Source: Dyella sp. S184 (GTDB lineage: Bacteria > Pseudomonadota > Gammaproteobacteria > Xanthomonadales > Rhodanobacteraceae). Taken from it: 64,000 nt of DNA. The stretch lies in contig NZ_LMUE01000002.1 of the NCBI RefSeq assembly GCF_009766065.1, forward strand, positions 1,037,247-1,101,246. The letters are read 5' to 3'. The notes under the pieces were generated by a model. The model did no database searches, was not told the DNA's origin, and saw only the letters and a program-made list of their open reading frames with translations. This document shows positions 33,950-43,481 of the stretch, in pieces. Made by a program: the position numbers and the translations under genes. Every line of letters starts with the position of its first letter. Position 1 is the first letter of the stretch.

Positions 33950-34058
33950 GACTCCTCCTTGTTGGATTGGCCAGGCCCGGAAGATCTCAGGATTTCACGA
34001 CTTCCGGACGCAATGGATTTGGGCTACGGAAACGCGTCCCCACGCACTCATCATCAAT

Positions 34059-34079
34059 CCGGCCCGTATGACGGGCCGG
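34059..34079. other. Strong hairpin between rseA and the DegP-type gene
   Basis: CCGGCCCGT-ATG-ACGGGCCGG, a 9-bp perfect stem with a 3-base loop and no U-run, lies 51 bp past the rseA stop codon. It may separate expression of the regulator genes from the protease gene. Confidence 0.6.
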
Positions 34080-34129
34080 GCGGGAGCGAGACGATGGGAG
34101 AAAACCGCGGGCAAGCACGCGGACTCGAC

Positions 34130-34798
34130 TTATTGTGCGCCAGCAGCCTGACGCGGTGCATCCACCGGCGTGGCTTGTTGCTGCGGGTCAAGCAGCAGCA
34201 AATAACTGCCGTCTTTATTGTCGAGCATCCGGTACTTGCGCAGTGACGGATAAGCCGACAGGCGGCGGGTATAAACCGGCTGGTTTACGTCAAACGGTGT
34301 ACCCAGCGTGGCCGATGCCTGCTGGCTGAGTAGTCCGGCGGAATTGCCGCTCAGCCACGGTGGCACGACGGCAGGATTGGCCGCTCGACTGGTTGCTGGC
34401 ATGGCATGGGCGATCGCACTGTTCGGCTGCTGGCTGGCCAGCGCGGCGGTAGCAGCGTGCTCCATATCACCGGTCGGCTGGGCGACCATCAGCGCAGCCG
34501 CGGCCACGCTGGCGGCAATCGCGCCACCGGCCGACCAACGCAGCCAGTGGCTCGGTCGCCGCGCGGAAGCGACCTGCAGCGACTCCTGTTCGATCGCCAG
34601 CATCACACGTTCGGCAAAACCCGGGGCAGCCATCGGCGGCAGTTGCTGGCGCAAACCATCGCGGGCGACGTGGTAACGCGCCCAGGCTTCCTGCAGCGAA
34701 ACGTCGTGGTCGAGTCGGCGCAGCAGAAAACGCAGCTGTTCCTTCGACAACTCGCCATCGATGCCAGCGGAAAGATTTTCCTTGATATCCTGATTCAT
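34130..34798 (-). CDS. rseA: RseA/MucA-type anti-sigma factor
   Basis: A 222-residue protein. The N-terminal cytosolic domain (NLSAGIDGELSKEQLRFLLR, AWARYHVARDGLRQQ) is the RseA sigma-binding fold. One membrane segment follows (LRWSAGGAIAASVAAAALMV, about 86-105) and the rest is periplasmic. It should hold RpoE inactive until cleaved on envelope stress. Its start overlaps the rpoE stop codon by 4 bp. No rseB/mucB gene follows. Confidence 0.9.
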   Translation of the reverse strand: MNQDIKENLSAGIDGELSKEQLRFLLRRLDHDVSLQEAWARYHVARDGLRQQLPPMAAPGFAERVMLAIEQESLQVASARRPSHWLRWSAGGAIAASVAAAALMVAQPTGDMEHAATAALASQQPNSAIAHAMPATSRAANPAVVPPWLSGNSAGLLSQQASATLGTPFDVNQPVYTRRLSAYPSLRKYRMLDNKDGSYLLLLDPQQQATPVDAPRQAAGAQ

Positions 34799-35418
34799 GC
34801 CTGATCCTCGCGGTCTGACAACAGTGGCCGCAGTTTCTCGTCAATCGCCTCACGCGCCCGGAAGATGCGCGAACGCACCGTACCGATCGGACAGCCCATC
34901 GCTTCGGCGATTTCATCGTAGCTGAGGCCATCCACCTCGCGCAGCGTGATGGCTGTCCGCAGCTCTTCGGGCAAGGCTTGGACAGTGGAAAACACGGATT
35001 GTTCAATTTCCTGGCGCATCATCTCGCGCTCCGGTGTGGCGCTGTCGTGCATGCGCTCGGCGCCGGCCATGAACACGGCGTCCTCGGCGTCGATATCGTC
35101 GGTCGGCGGACGCCGACCCATCGCCACCAGGTGGTTCTTGGCGGTATTCACCGCGATCTTGTACAGCCAGGTATAGAAAGCGCTGTCACCACGGAATGAG
35201 CCAATCGCCCGCCACGCACGGATGAACGACTCTTGCGCGATGTCCTCGCATTCGGCATGGCTTCTCACGTAACGCGAAACCAGCCCGATCACCTTGTGCT
35301 GATACTTGAGTACCAGCAGGTCGAAGGCCCGTTTGTCCCCACCCTGGACACGCTCGACCAACGCGCGATCCAGTTCGTTTTCGCCCATCCGGGCTGTATC
35401 CGTCGTCAATGCCGTCAT
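34795..35418 (-). CDS. rpoE: RNA polymerase sigma-E factor
   Basis: A 207-residue ECF sigma factor. Region 2: AFDLLVLKYQHKVIGLVSRY and CEDIAQESFIRAWRAIGSF; region 4: LREVDGLSYDEIAEAMGCPI with GTVRSRIFRAREAI. It directs the envelope-stress response. The upstream sequence has a near-consensus sigma-E promoter about 37 bp before this ATG, supporting autoregulation and setting the longest possible start. An inner ATG (MGENELD) is an alternative. Confidence 0.95.
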   Translation of the reverse strand: MTALTTDTARMGENELDRALVERVQGGDKRAFDLLVLKYQHKVIGLVSRYVRSHAECEDIAQESFIRAWRAIGSFRGDSAFYTWLYKIAVNTAKNHLVAMGRRPPTDDIDAEDAVFMAGAERMHDSATPEREMMRQEIEQSVFSTVQALPEELRTAITLREVDGLSYDEIAEAMGCPIGTVRSRIFRAREAIDEKLRPLLSDREDQA

Positions 35419-35454
35419 CCGCTGCGGGAACGTGTTTGGAGCTGAGCGCGACGC

Positions 35455-35481
35455 TCAGACCGCCGTCGTACGCGCAAGTTC
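35455..35481 (-). promoter_or_regulatory. Sigma-E-type promoter of rpoE
   Basis: On the minus strand GAACTT (35476-35481), a 16-bp spacer and TCTGA (35455-35459), matching the RpoE consensus GAACTT-N16-TCTGA. Transcription would start near 35448, giving a leader of about 30 bases. Confidence 0.75.
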
Positions 35482-35606
35482 AGCATGTGTGGAGAGCGCC
35501 TCAACCATAACGCACAGCCCGTTCACTGGTTGTCATTGCCAGGGGTCAGCCTGTCGTCGTACCTGGCAACAGGCCAATGCCTGTTATGGGGACGCCTGCC
35601 TCTGGC

Positions 35607-38171
35607 TCAAGCCGTTTCGGCCACCGGCACATCCAGCAGACGTTTACGCTCGGCCAGCAACTTGTCAAAGCTGATCGGCTGCAGCGGGCGACAGAACAGA
35701 TATCCCTGCAGTTCGTCGCAACCATGGCTGCGCAGGAACTCCATGTGCTGCTCGATTTCCACGCCTTCAGCGACCACGGCACGTTTCAGGCGATGCGCCA
35801 TTTCAATGGTGGCACGCACGATCGCCTCGTCGTCGGGGTCGACGCCGATATTGCGCACGAAACTCTGGTCGATCTTGATGCGATCGGCCGGCAACCGGCG
35901 CAGGTAATCCAGCGAGGCTGCACCGGTGCCGAAATCGTCGATCGCGATATGGCAGCCCAAGCGGTGCAGCGCATGCAGGTTCTCCACCAGATTCGGCGCT
36001 TCCTTGATGCTGATGCTCTCGGTAATCTCCAGCTCCAGCAAAGTGGGATCCATGCCGGTCTCGTTCAGCACCCTGGTCACGGTATCCAGCAGTTTCGCTT
36101 CCATCAGCTGCACGGCGGACAGGTTCACGCCCAGCCGCAGGCGCAGTCCGTAACGCTGTTCCCACTCCTTTGCCTGATGACATGCGGTGCGCATTACCCA
36201 CTCGCCGATCGAGATGATCAGGCCAGTCTCCTCGGCCAGCGGAATGAACACCGCCGGACTGATCAAGCCCAACTCAGGATGCTCCCAGCGCACCAGCGCC
36301 TCCATCCCGACGATGTCCTCGCTCTCGGTATTGACCTGCGGCTGGTATACCACCCGCAGCTCGCCATTGCCTTCGGCATGGCGCAGGCGGGTCTTCAACG
36401 CCATGCCGTGTTCCTGGGCGTACTCCGGGCTCACCTCAAAGATCTGGAAATTGTTGCGGCCGAGATGCTTGGCCGCATACATTGCCTCATCGGCATGCTT
36501 GAGCAGGGTTTCCGTATCGCCCGCATCGTCGGGGAAGAAGCTCAGGCCCATCGAAGCGGTGACCTGCAGTTCGGTGCCGTCCTCGAGGAACAACGGTACC
36601 TCCATCACCTGCACGATCTTTTCAGCCACCCGCAGCACGTCGTCGTTCTTCACGATATGCCGCAACACGATGGTGAACTCGTCGCCGGCATAGCGTGCCA
36701 CCGTGTCCGATGCGCGGATGCTGCCGCACAGACGCTGCGTGACCGTTCGCAACACCTGATCTCCGGCAGCATGGCCGTAGGTGTCGTTGATGGCCTTGAA
36801 GCGGTCGAGGTCGACAAACAGCACCGCGAAGCACTCGCCATTGCGTGTCGCTTCTCGGATGATCGTGTCCAACCGGTCATTGAACAGCAGCCGGTTCGGC
36901 AATCCGGTCAACGCATCGACCAGACCTTCCGCGCGCCCCTGCTCTCGCGTACGCCCAAGTTCCAGCACCTGCGCAAAGCGCGCTGCGGAACAACGCAGCA
37001 CTGGCTCGATGATGCTCATCTCGCCGAAACCCCGGCGGCTGCCGGCCAGCATCGCACCGAGTACCGTGTGGCGTTCGTCGTACAGCGGCAGACCGGCAAA
37101 GCCAGCCAGGTCGAGCTGCTGCAACAATGGATCGGTCGGTGCCAGCCGCTTCGCATCGGCGCGATACAGCATGGGCTTGCCGCCCAGCACCAGTTGCAAT
37201 GAACTCTGCAATTGCGCCGGCGGCCACACCGGATCATCGCCATTCCACAGCTGCAATATCTGCGTCGGTGCATCGGCGCCGTCGGGGCGCGCCGACCAGA
37301 CGGCCAGGTAGTCCAGTCCCAGTTCGTCGAACAGCAGGCGGCCGGCGGCAATCTGTGCATCGACGCCACTGCTCGACGCAAAGATACGCGAGAGCAGGGA
37401 CAAGGAAGCCTCGGCTCGCAGATCGGCGCGATCACTGCGAAACATCAGTGCCAGCGCATCGCGCCCGGCATGTCGTATGCGCCGAACGCTGGCCTGGCCG
37501 GTGTCGACGCCAAGGCTCGATTTTCGCTGGCACGGGTACCAGTTGCGGTCGGCCTCGGCCAGTACCTGCTCGATCGCAACACCCTCGAATCGCAGCACTT
37601 CGGAAAGCAGCAGCCCTTCCCATTGACTGGCATGCAGGCGGCTGTGCCTGGCCACCGTCGGACTGACCTCAAGCAGACGACCCGTCTGGGCGTCGGCAAT
37701 CAGCCATTCGCTGTCGCTTTCGTCGAAGACGTAACGATAATCCTCGCCAGCGCTGCTGACCGGTGCCACGACCGCCTTGCGCGGACTTTGCAATCCGGCT
37801 TGCGAGCGCCGCCATCGCGCGACCAGTTCGTTACTTATCTGGGCAGCCGACAGCCAGTCGGTGATACCCACCGGAAGGTCGGCGGGGTTGATCGTGGCTT
37901 CGTCGGCCAACACCACGATCAGCGGCGTATCGGATCCACCCGGTAGACGGCGCAACTGTTCGCAGACAGTCAAAGCCTGCTGCCCGTCACCAGCCAGCAC
38001 TACCACCATCAGCTGCAACGGTGGCAACAACGGCCGTCCTTCCAGCAGGATTGCGGCGTGCGATACATCACGCGCACTGAGGATCTGCGGATAACCCGCT
38101 TGATCAAGCGCATCGAACAGGTTGCGGCGCAACTCGCGTTGTGAAGCGACTACCAGGATGCCAGAGTTCAT
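35607..38171 (-). CDS. Multidomain GGDEF-EAL cyclic-di-GMP protein with receiver-like, PAS and GAF parts
   Basis: An 854-residue protein. Residues 1-120 resemble a receiver domain, 140-250 a PAS domain (DYRYVFDESDSEWLIAD), 260-415 a GAF-like domain, 425-590 GGDEF (LTGLPNRLLFNDRL; ARYAGDEFTIVL) and 605-850 EAL. The GGDEF signature is AGDEF, which many active cyclases tolerate. The EAL domain keeps EALVRWEHP, NLSAVQL, ELEITES, IDDFGTGAASLDYL, KIDQSFV and AEGVE, so phosphodiesterase activity is likely. No membrane segment is seen. It overlaps no neighbour; the next gene upstream ends 29 bp away. Confidence 0.92.
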   Translation of the reverse strand: MNSGILVVASQRELRRNLFDALDQAGYPQILSARDVSHAAILLEGRPLLPPLQLMVVVLAGDGQQALTVCEQLRRLPGGSDTPLIVVLADEATINPADLPVGITDWLSAAQISNELVARWRRSQAGLQSPRKAVVAPVSSAGEDYRYVFDESDSEWLIADAQTGRLLEVSPTVARHSRLHASQWEGLLLSEVLRFEGVAIEQVLAEADRNWYPCQRKSSLGVDTGQASVRRIRHAGRDALALMFRSDRADLRAEASLSLLSRIFASSSGVDAQIAAGRLLFDELGLDYLAVWSARPDGADAPTQILQLWNGDDPVWPPAQLQSSLQLVLGGKPMLYRADAKRLAPTDPLLQQLDLAGFAGLPLYDERHTVLGAMLAGSRRGFGEMSIIEPVLRCSAARFAQVLELGRTREQGRAEGLVDALTGLPNRLLFNDRLDTIIREATRNGECFAVLFVDLDRFKAINDTYGHAAGDQVLRTVTQRLCGSIRASDTVARYAGDEFTIVLRHIVKNDDVLRVAEKIVQVMEVPLFLEDGTELQVTASMGLSFFPDDAGDTETLLKHADEAMYAAKHLGRNNFQIFEVSPEYAQEHGMALKTRLRHAEGNGELRVVYQPQVNTESEDIVGMEALVRWEHPELGLISPAVFIPLAEETGLIISIGEWVMRTACHQAKEWEQRYGLRLRLGVNLSAVQLMEAKLLDTVTRVLNETGMDPTLLELEITESISIKEAPNLVENLHALHRLGCHIAIDDFGTGAASLDYLRRLPADRIKIDQSFVRNIGVDPDDEAIVRATIEMAHRLKRAVVAEGVEIEQHMEFLRSHGCDELQGYLFCRPLQPISFDKLLAERKRLLDVPVAETA

Positions 38172-38199
38172 GTGCGGGTCCGCTTCAAAGTATCCGGCC

Positions 38200-38700
38200 T
38201 CAAACCAGCCAACGGCCATCGCGCAGACGCAGACGTCGCGGCTGGCTGTCCTCGCTGCTCAGGCGCACTGCCAGCGCGCCCAGATGCTCGGCCAGTGCCG
38301 CTGGCGCATCGATCAACACGACGCGCCGCAAGTGTTCCTTCGGGGCACGGGCCAACTGGCGCAGCAAGGTGGCATTCATCGCGGATAACGGCAACTCCAG
38401 CCCGACCAGGAAATAGACACCGAAATGCATGCTCTGCTGCATGTAGCGCAGTGCGTTGCCCAGCCGTTGGCAATCCGGAACCCGCACATGCACGTCACGC
38501 AGGCTGCTCAGGCCGGTATCAGGCTGCCACAGATAGACGGCCTGTCCGGTATGCCGGGCAATGGCACGGAACTGGTCGATCAGTGCGTGGGCATCGACAT
38601 CTCTGCTTTCCAGCACAACCAGACCACTGGCTGCCGCCAGTATGCGTTCGAAAATCTCGGCGCCGGCATGCGGTGGAGCGGAGGCCATCACTGAAGTCAT
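38200..38700 (-). CDS. Conserved hypothetical protein upstream of the GGDEF-EAL gene
   Basis: A 166-residue soluble protein that I do not recognise. It has AAASGLVVLESRDVDAHALI, YLWQPDTGLSSL, LGNALRYMQQSMHFGVYFLV and RRVVLIDAPAALAEHLGAL, an alternating strand-helix pattern like a P-loop or receiver-type fold without its catalytic residues. AGGA lies seven bases before the ATG. It is co-directional with the GGDEF-EAL gene (28 bp gap) and likely co-transcribed, so a role in the same signalling pathway is possible. Confidence 0.7.
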   Translation of the reverse strand: MTSVMASAPPHAGAEIFERILAAASGLVVLESRDVDAHALIDQFRAIARHTGQAVYLWQPDTGLSSLRDVHVRVPDCQRLGNALRYMQQSMHFGVYFLVGLELPLSAMNATLLRQLARAPKEHLRRVVLIDAPAALAEHLGALAVRLSSEDSQPRRLRLRDGRWLV

Positions 38701-38970
38701 TGCGTTCCTGTCTTGCAGCCTCGGCTGTAGTACCAGCTCACCGGCGACTGGCCATGGATAGTCCGTCAAGCAAGCCACCCCCTGGCTGCCCCATGACTCA
38801 TTGAACCACGATGGATCGACCCATTGTGCGGTCAGATAGCCATGCCTCCGCCTTTTCACCCGGCAATCCCGGATCGGTGAGCCATCCCGACGGGTATCCG
38901 ATTTCACACCTGCTCCCCAGCCATGGTCAAGCTAGTCCGTCACATCTCGCAATCAAGACCACAGAACGGT

Positions 38971-41088
38971 ATGGTTCAGGCCTCCTCCACCACGCCGTAC
39001 CCGCCCATGTTCGAAGGATTGCGCTTCAACCACTGGAAGACCAGCGAGGGTGACGATGGTGTCGTCACACTGACTCTCGACCGTGCCGACAGCAGCGTCA
39101 ACGCGATTTCCCGCGCCGTACTGGACGAACTGGAACAGATCGTCGAGCGGCTTGCGATCGAGAAGCCGGCAGGCGTCATCATCCATTCGGCGAAGCCCTC
39201 GGGCTTCGCGGTAGGCGCCGACATCAAGGCCTTCGTCGAATACGCGAAACACGACACGGTGCTGGAAAACATCGAGCACGGTCAGCGCGTATACGAATCA
39301 CTGGCGCGGCTGCCCTGCCCCACGGTGGCCGCCGTGCATGGTGCTTGCATGGGTGGCGGCACCGAACTGATCCTGGCCTGCCGCCAGCGCATCGCCGTCG
39401 ACGACGACAAGACCCGGATCGCGCTGCCGGAGGTCATGCTCGGCATCCATCCCGGCTGGGGTGGTACGGCACGCCTGCCACGCCTGATCGGCGCAACCGA
39501 AGCCCTGCCGTTGATGCTCACCGGAAAGTCACTGTCAGCCAAGCGCGCGCTGGACCTGGGCGTGGTCGATCGCCTGGCCCGTCCCGAGGAACTGCTGGTC
39601 GAGGCGCGCCTGCTGCTGCGTCACCCGCAGCCGCATCCGTTCGCGCGGCGCGCCAAGGCCTGGGCTACCAACACGTGGCTGGCCCGCCAGATTCTCGCGC
39701 CGATGGTGTTCAAGCAGACTGCGGCGAAGGTACGCAAGGAACACTACCCAGCGCCGTTCGCGATGATCGATGTGTGGAAACGCGGCGGTTCCAGCATCCA
39801 GCAGCGGCTGAAACTCGAAGCGCGCTCGGTGGCGAAACTGGCAAAGACACCGACCGCGCAGAACCTGATCCGCATCTTCTTCCTGCAGGAACGATTGAAG
39901 GGCCAAGGTGGCAGCACCGATCCGGACATCAAGCATGTGCATGTGGTCGGCGCCGGCGTGATGGGCGGCGACATAGCTGCATGGGCTGCGTTCAAGGGTT
40001 TCGACGTGACCCTGCAGGATCGCGAGATGAAATTCATCCAGCCCGCGCTGGACCGTGCCCGCCAGCTCTACGAGAAGAAGCTGAAGACGCCGGAAAAAGT
40101 CGAAGCAACCGTCCGGCGCCTGCGCGCCGATGTCGAAGGCAGCGGAGTGGCCTCAGCCGACCTGGCGATCGAGGCGATCTATGAAAATGCCGAAGCCAAG
40201 CGCGAGTTGTACAGCCGGATAGAACCACAGTTCCAGGCCAATGAGATCCTCGCCAGCAACACCTCGAGCATTCCGCTGGACGCGCTGCGCGAAGGCCTCA
40301 AAGCGCCGCAACGCTTCCTCGGCCTGCACTTCTTCAACCCGGTGGCACAGATGCCGCTGGTCGAGGTGGTGCGCCACGACCAGCTCGATCCGGCGATCGA
40401 GAAACGCGCACTGGCATTCTGCAAGGCGATCGGCAAGTTGCCGGTGGCGGTCAAGGGCACGCCTGGCTTCCTGGTCAATCGCATCCTGATGCCGTACCTG
40501 CTCGAGGCGCTGCGCCTGTACAGCGAAGGCGTGCCGGGCCCGGTGCTGGATCGCGAGGCGAAGAAGTTCGGCATGCCGATGGGGCCGATCGAACTGGCCG
40601 ATACCGTGGGGCTGGATGTCTGCGCCTCGGTCGGCAAGGAACTCGCGCCCTTCCTCGGGCTGGAAGTCCCGCCGGGCCTGGACGACAAACTCGAGGCTGG
40701 CAAACGCGGCAAGAAAGACGGCCAGGGCCTGTATGTGTGGCAGGACGGCAAGCCGCAGAAACCCGAGGTCGACAAGGACTATGTAATGCCGCCGGACCTG
40801 CAGGAGCGCATGATCCTGCCGATGGTCAACGAGGCGATCGCCTGCCTCGCCGATGGCGTGGTCGATGATGCCGATCTGCTCGACGCCGGCGTGATCTTCG
40901 GCACCGGTTTCGCCCCGTTCCGCGGCGGCCCGATCCAGTACGCACGCAGCGAAGGCGCCGACAAGCTCAAGGCACGACTGGAGCAACTAGCCCAGCGCTA
41001 CGGCGATCGCTTCAAACCGAAAAATGGCTGGGATCACCCCGCGCTGGCGCTGAGCGGCTTCGAGTTGCCTGCTGCTCCCGTGAACTGA
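38971..41088 (+). CDS. Fatty-acid oxidation multifunctional enzyme (enoyl-CoA hydratase / 3-hydroxyacyl-CoA dehydrogenase), FadJ/FadB-like
   Basis: About 705 residues. The N-terminal crotonase domain (15-200) has FAVGADIKAFVEYAK and ACMGGGTELILACRQRIAVD, the oxyanion-hole parts. The dehydrogenase domain starts at HVVGAGVMGGDIAAWAAFKG and has NTSSIPLDALREG, LHFFNPVAQMPLVEVV and GTPGFLVNRIL. It performs two steps of beta-oxidation. Three in-frame ATGs are possible (38923, 38971, 39007); I take the middle one, with low certainty. No thiolase gene is adjacent. Confidence 0.93.
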   Translation: MVQASSTTPYPPMFEGLRFNHWKTSEGDDGVVTLTLDRADSSVNAISRAVLDELEQIVERLAIEKPAGVIIHSAKPSGFAVGADIKAFVEYAKHDTVLENIEHGQRVYESLARLPCPTVAAVHGACMGGGTELILACRQRIAVDDDKTRIALPEVMLGIHPGWGGTARLPRLIGATEALPLMLTGKSLSAKRALDLGVVDRLARPEELLVEARLLLRHPQPHPFARRAKAWATNTWLARQILAPMVFKQTAAKVRKEHYPAPFAMIDVWKRGGSSIQQRLKLEARSVAKLAKTPTAQNLIRIFFLQERLKGQGGSTDPDIKHVHVVGAGVMGGDIAAWAAFKGFDVTLQDREMKFIQPALDRARQLYEKKLKTPEKVEATVRRLRADVEGSGVASADLAIEAIYENAEAKRELYSRIEPQFQANEILASNTSSIPLDALREGLKAPQRFLGLHFFNPVAQMPLVEVVRHDQLDPAIEKRALAFCKAIGKLPVAVKGTPGFLVNRILMPYLLEALRLYSEGVPGPVLDREAKKFGMPMGPIELADTVGLDVCASVGKELAPFLGLEVPPGLDDKLEAGKRGKKDGQGLYVWQDGKPQKPEVDKDYVMPPDLQERMILPMVNEAIACLADGVVDDADLLDAGVIFGTGFAPFRGGPIQYARSEGADKLKARLEQLAQRYGDRFKPKNGWDHPALALSGFELPAAPVN

Positions 41089-41115
41089 CCAGCATCACGG
41101 TCACTCACACGAAAA

Positions 41116-41141
41116 CGCCCGGCAAGTGCCGGGCGCTTTTT
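41116..41141 (+). terminator. Rho-independent terminator
   Basis: CGCCCGGC-AAGT-GCCGGGCG followed by CTTTTT, 27 bp after the FadJ-like stop codon. Confidence 0.9.
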
Positions 41142-41174
41142 ATCGGGCCGGCTTCAACTCCGCCGGAATCGTGA

Positions 41175-41756
41175 TCACCACATCAGGTCGTCAGGCACGC
41201 CATCCTCGCCCACGCCGCTGGCATTCGGGTCGACCAGCAGTGCGAGCGGGTGCGGATCGATGTCGCGCACCTGTTCGGCGATTTCACGGGTGACCAGCAG
41301 GTAACGACCGCCTTGCTGCACCACGCCCAGCTCACCGGCATTGAGCGCGGCCAGCTGCGCAGCATCCACATGCACCCGGCGGATCTTGCCGCCGTATTCG
41401 AAATTGCGTGCATGATCGGCCTCGGCCTTGTTCAACGCCTTGCCATCGAGCAACTGCTGGATCTTCAGCTTGCGCTCGCGGCGCAGGCGCGCTTGTTCAG
41501 CGACTTCCTGCTCGACTCGTTTGCGCTCGCTCGCCTCGGTCTGCGCGCGTATCGCGTAGGCTTTCGCCAGATCGATGTCCTCCTGGCTCTGGCGCGGCGG
41601 CCGCGCAGCGTGCGACGGGACATGCGGCTTGCCACCCTTGCGTACCGGCTTGGCGCTCGACGCAGCCGGACGCTTGTCATCGCGAGTCCGCTGTTCTGTT
41701 TGAACCTGTTTGACGATGCCGCTCTTGAGCAGCTGATCGCGCAGGGAATCGGCCAT
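41175..41756 (-). CDS. DUF2058 domain-containing protein (YaiL-like)
   Basis: A 193-residue, highly charged soluble protein. MADSLRDQLLKSGIVKQVQT is the family's N-terminal signature. A basic linker (about 25-60) and a charged helix (ASERKRVEQEVAEQARLRRE) follow, then KIQQLLDGKALNKAEADHAR and FEYGGKIRRVHVDAAQLAAL. Function is unknown; the E. coli relative is YaiL. The frame extends upstream, but the signature fixes this ATG. It follows slyX by 31 bp. Confidence 0.9.
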   Translation of the reverse strand: MADSLRDQLLKSGIVKQVQTEQRTRDDKRPAASSAKPVRKGGKPHVPSHAARPPRQSQEDIDLAKAYAIRAQTEASERKRVEQEVAEQARLRRERKLKIQQLLDGKALNKAEADHARNFEYGGKIRRVHVDAAQLAALNAGELGVVQQGGRYLLVTREIAEQVRDIDPHPLALLVDPNASGVGEDGVPDDLMW

Positions 41757-41787
41757 GTGAATGATCCGTGGTCGTTGATCTGGGGTA

Positions 41788-42009
41788 TCAGTAATGCGGC
41801 GGCGGTGGCTCGTCGTGCGGATCATCCGCCTGCGCGATGCGCATCGTCGAAAGCTCGCCACGCAGCTCGCGCAAGGCACGCTCAAGCCCGGCAATGCGCT
41901 GCGACAAGCCAGCGTCCGCCGTTGCGAGCGCCTGCACTGTGTCATCGATGAAGGTCAGCTTGACCTCCATTTCGTCGAGCCGCTGCATGAGTGAGTCGCT
42001 CGTGTTCAT
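41788..42009 (-). CDS. slyX: SlyX family protein
   Basis: A 73-residue coiled-coil protein: [38 protein letters not shown] and the proline-rich end DEPPPPHY characteristic of SlyX. Its function is not established. The start overlaps the ugd stop codon by 4 bp, so it is translated from the same message. Confidence 0.93.
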   Translation of the reverse strand: MNTSDSLMQRLDEMEVKLTFIDDTVQALATADAGLSQRIAGLERALRELRGELSTMRIAQADDPHDEPPPPHY

Positions 42010-43352
42010 CGGGGCGCCTGCAGGCTGCGGCCACGGCCGATGCCGTAATAGGCCAGACCTGCCTCTTCCACGGCTGCCGGATCGTAGAGATTGCGGCCAT
42101 CGAAAATTGCCGGATCGACCAGCGCCGCGCGGATACGCGCAAAATCCGGGCTGCGGAACGCTTTCCACTCGGTGACCACGACCAGCACATCGGCGCCCTG
42201 CAGGGCATCATAGGCGTGCTCGCACAGCAACAGGTCATCGCGTTCGCCATACAGTCGACTTGCTTCTTCCCGCGCCTCTGGATCGAACGCGCGCACCTTC
42301 GCACCGGCCTCCCACAACGCCTCCATCAGGCGCCTGCTGGAAGCCTCGCGCATGTCGTCGGTGTTCGGTTTGAACGCCAGCCCCCACAGCGCGATGGTCC
42401 TGCCCGCCAGCCGACCATCGAAATGGCGCGAAATCAGCTCGAACAGCTTGGCCTTCTGCTGCAGGTTCACTGCCTCGACGGCACTGAGCAGGTGTGCGTC
42501 ATACCCATGGCTGCGCGCGGTGCGCTCAAGCGCCTGCACGTCCTTGGGGAAGCACGAGCCGCCGTAGCCGGCACCGGGATAGATGAAGTGGTAACCGATC
42601 CGCGGATCCGAGCCGATGCCCTGGCGTACCAGTTCCACATCGGCACCGACGCGCTCGGCGATATTCGCGATCTCGTTCATGAAACTGATCTTGGTCGCCA
42701 GCATCGCATTGGCCGCGTACTTGGTCAGCTCGGCCGAACGCTCGTCCATCACCACCATGCGCTCGTGATTGCGGTTGAACGGCGCATACAGCTTGCGCAA
42801 TACCGCTACCGCACGCTCGCTGGAAGCGCCCACGATGATGCGATCCGGCCGCAGGCAGTCTTCGACGGCTGCGCCTTCCTTCAGGAATTCCGGGTTGGAC
42901 ACCACGTCGAACCCGATCGTGGCACTGCGCAAGGCCAGTTCAGATGTCACCGCCTCGCGCACCCGATCGGCGGTGCCGACCGGCACGGTCGACTTGTTCA
43001 CCACTACGGTATAGCGATCCAGATGCTGGCCAATGGTTCTGGCTACCTCGAGTACATACTTCAGATCCGCGCTGCCGTCCTCGTCCGGCGGTGTGCCGAC
43101 TGCGATGAAAACCACCTCACCATGCGCGATCGCGGGGGCCGCGTCGACGGTGAAATCCAGCTGTCCACTGGCATGATTGCGCCTGACGATTGATTCCAGA
43201 CCTGGTTCGTAAATGGGAATCTCGCCGCGCTTCAGGCGTTCGATCTTGGCCGCATCGATATCGACGCAGATCACATGGTTGCCCATTTCAGCCAGGCAGG
43301 CACCGGTGACCAGTCCTACATAGCCGGTACCGAAGATGGTGACCTTCATCAT
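42006..43352 (-). CDS. ugd: UDP-glucose 6-dehydrogenase
   Basis: A 448-residue protein. [20 protein letters not shown] is the NAD-binding start, [11 protein letters not shown] and [20 protein letters not shown] the substrate region, and [14 protein letters not shown] carries the catalytic cysteine. It oxidises UDP-glucose to UDP-glucuronate for capsule, exopolysaccharide or lipopolysaccharide modification. No polysaccharide cluster is nearby, so its product use is not shown by context. Confidence 0.95.
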   Translation of the reverse strand: MMKVTIFGTGYVGLVTGACLAEMGNHVICVDIDAAKIERLKRGEIPIYEPGLESIVRRNHASGQLDFTVDAAPAIAHGEVVFIAVGTPPDEDGSADLKYVLEVARTIGQHLDRYTVVVNKSTVPVGTADRVREAVTSELALRSATIGFDVVSNPEFLKEGAAVEDCLRPDRIIVGASSERAVAVLRKLYAPFNRNHERMVVMDERSAELTKYAANAMLATKISFMNEIANIAERVGADVELVRQGIGSDPRIGYHFIYPGAGYGGSCFPKDVQALERTARSHGYDAHLLSAVEAVNLQQKAKLFELISRHFDGRLAGRTIALWGLAFKPNTDDMREASSRRLMEALWEAGAKVRAFDPEAREEASRLYGERDDLLLCEHAYDALQGADVLVVVTEWKAFRSPDFARIRAALVDPAIFDGRNLYDPAAVEEAGLAYYGIGRGRSLQAPR

Positions 43353-43422
43353 CGTCGCGATGATCCTTGGAAGCGTAAACGGCCTATTCTAACCGTGCAG
43401 CGGTCGGTACTCACGATGACAA

Positions 43423-43458
43423 AAAAGAAGGACGCGGATGTCTCCGCGCCCTTCTTTT
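43423..43458. terminator. Bidirectional terminator between the FKBP gene and ugd
   Basis: AAAAGAAGG-A-CGCGGA, loop TGTC, TCCGCG-C-CCTTCTTTT: a 15-pair stem with one mismatch and flanking A and T runs. On the minus strand it ends the FKBP transcript before ugd. Confidence 0.85.
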
Positions 43459-43481
43459 CGTGTCATGACCGCGAAACGGTA

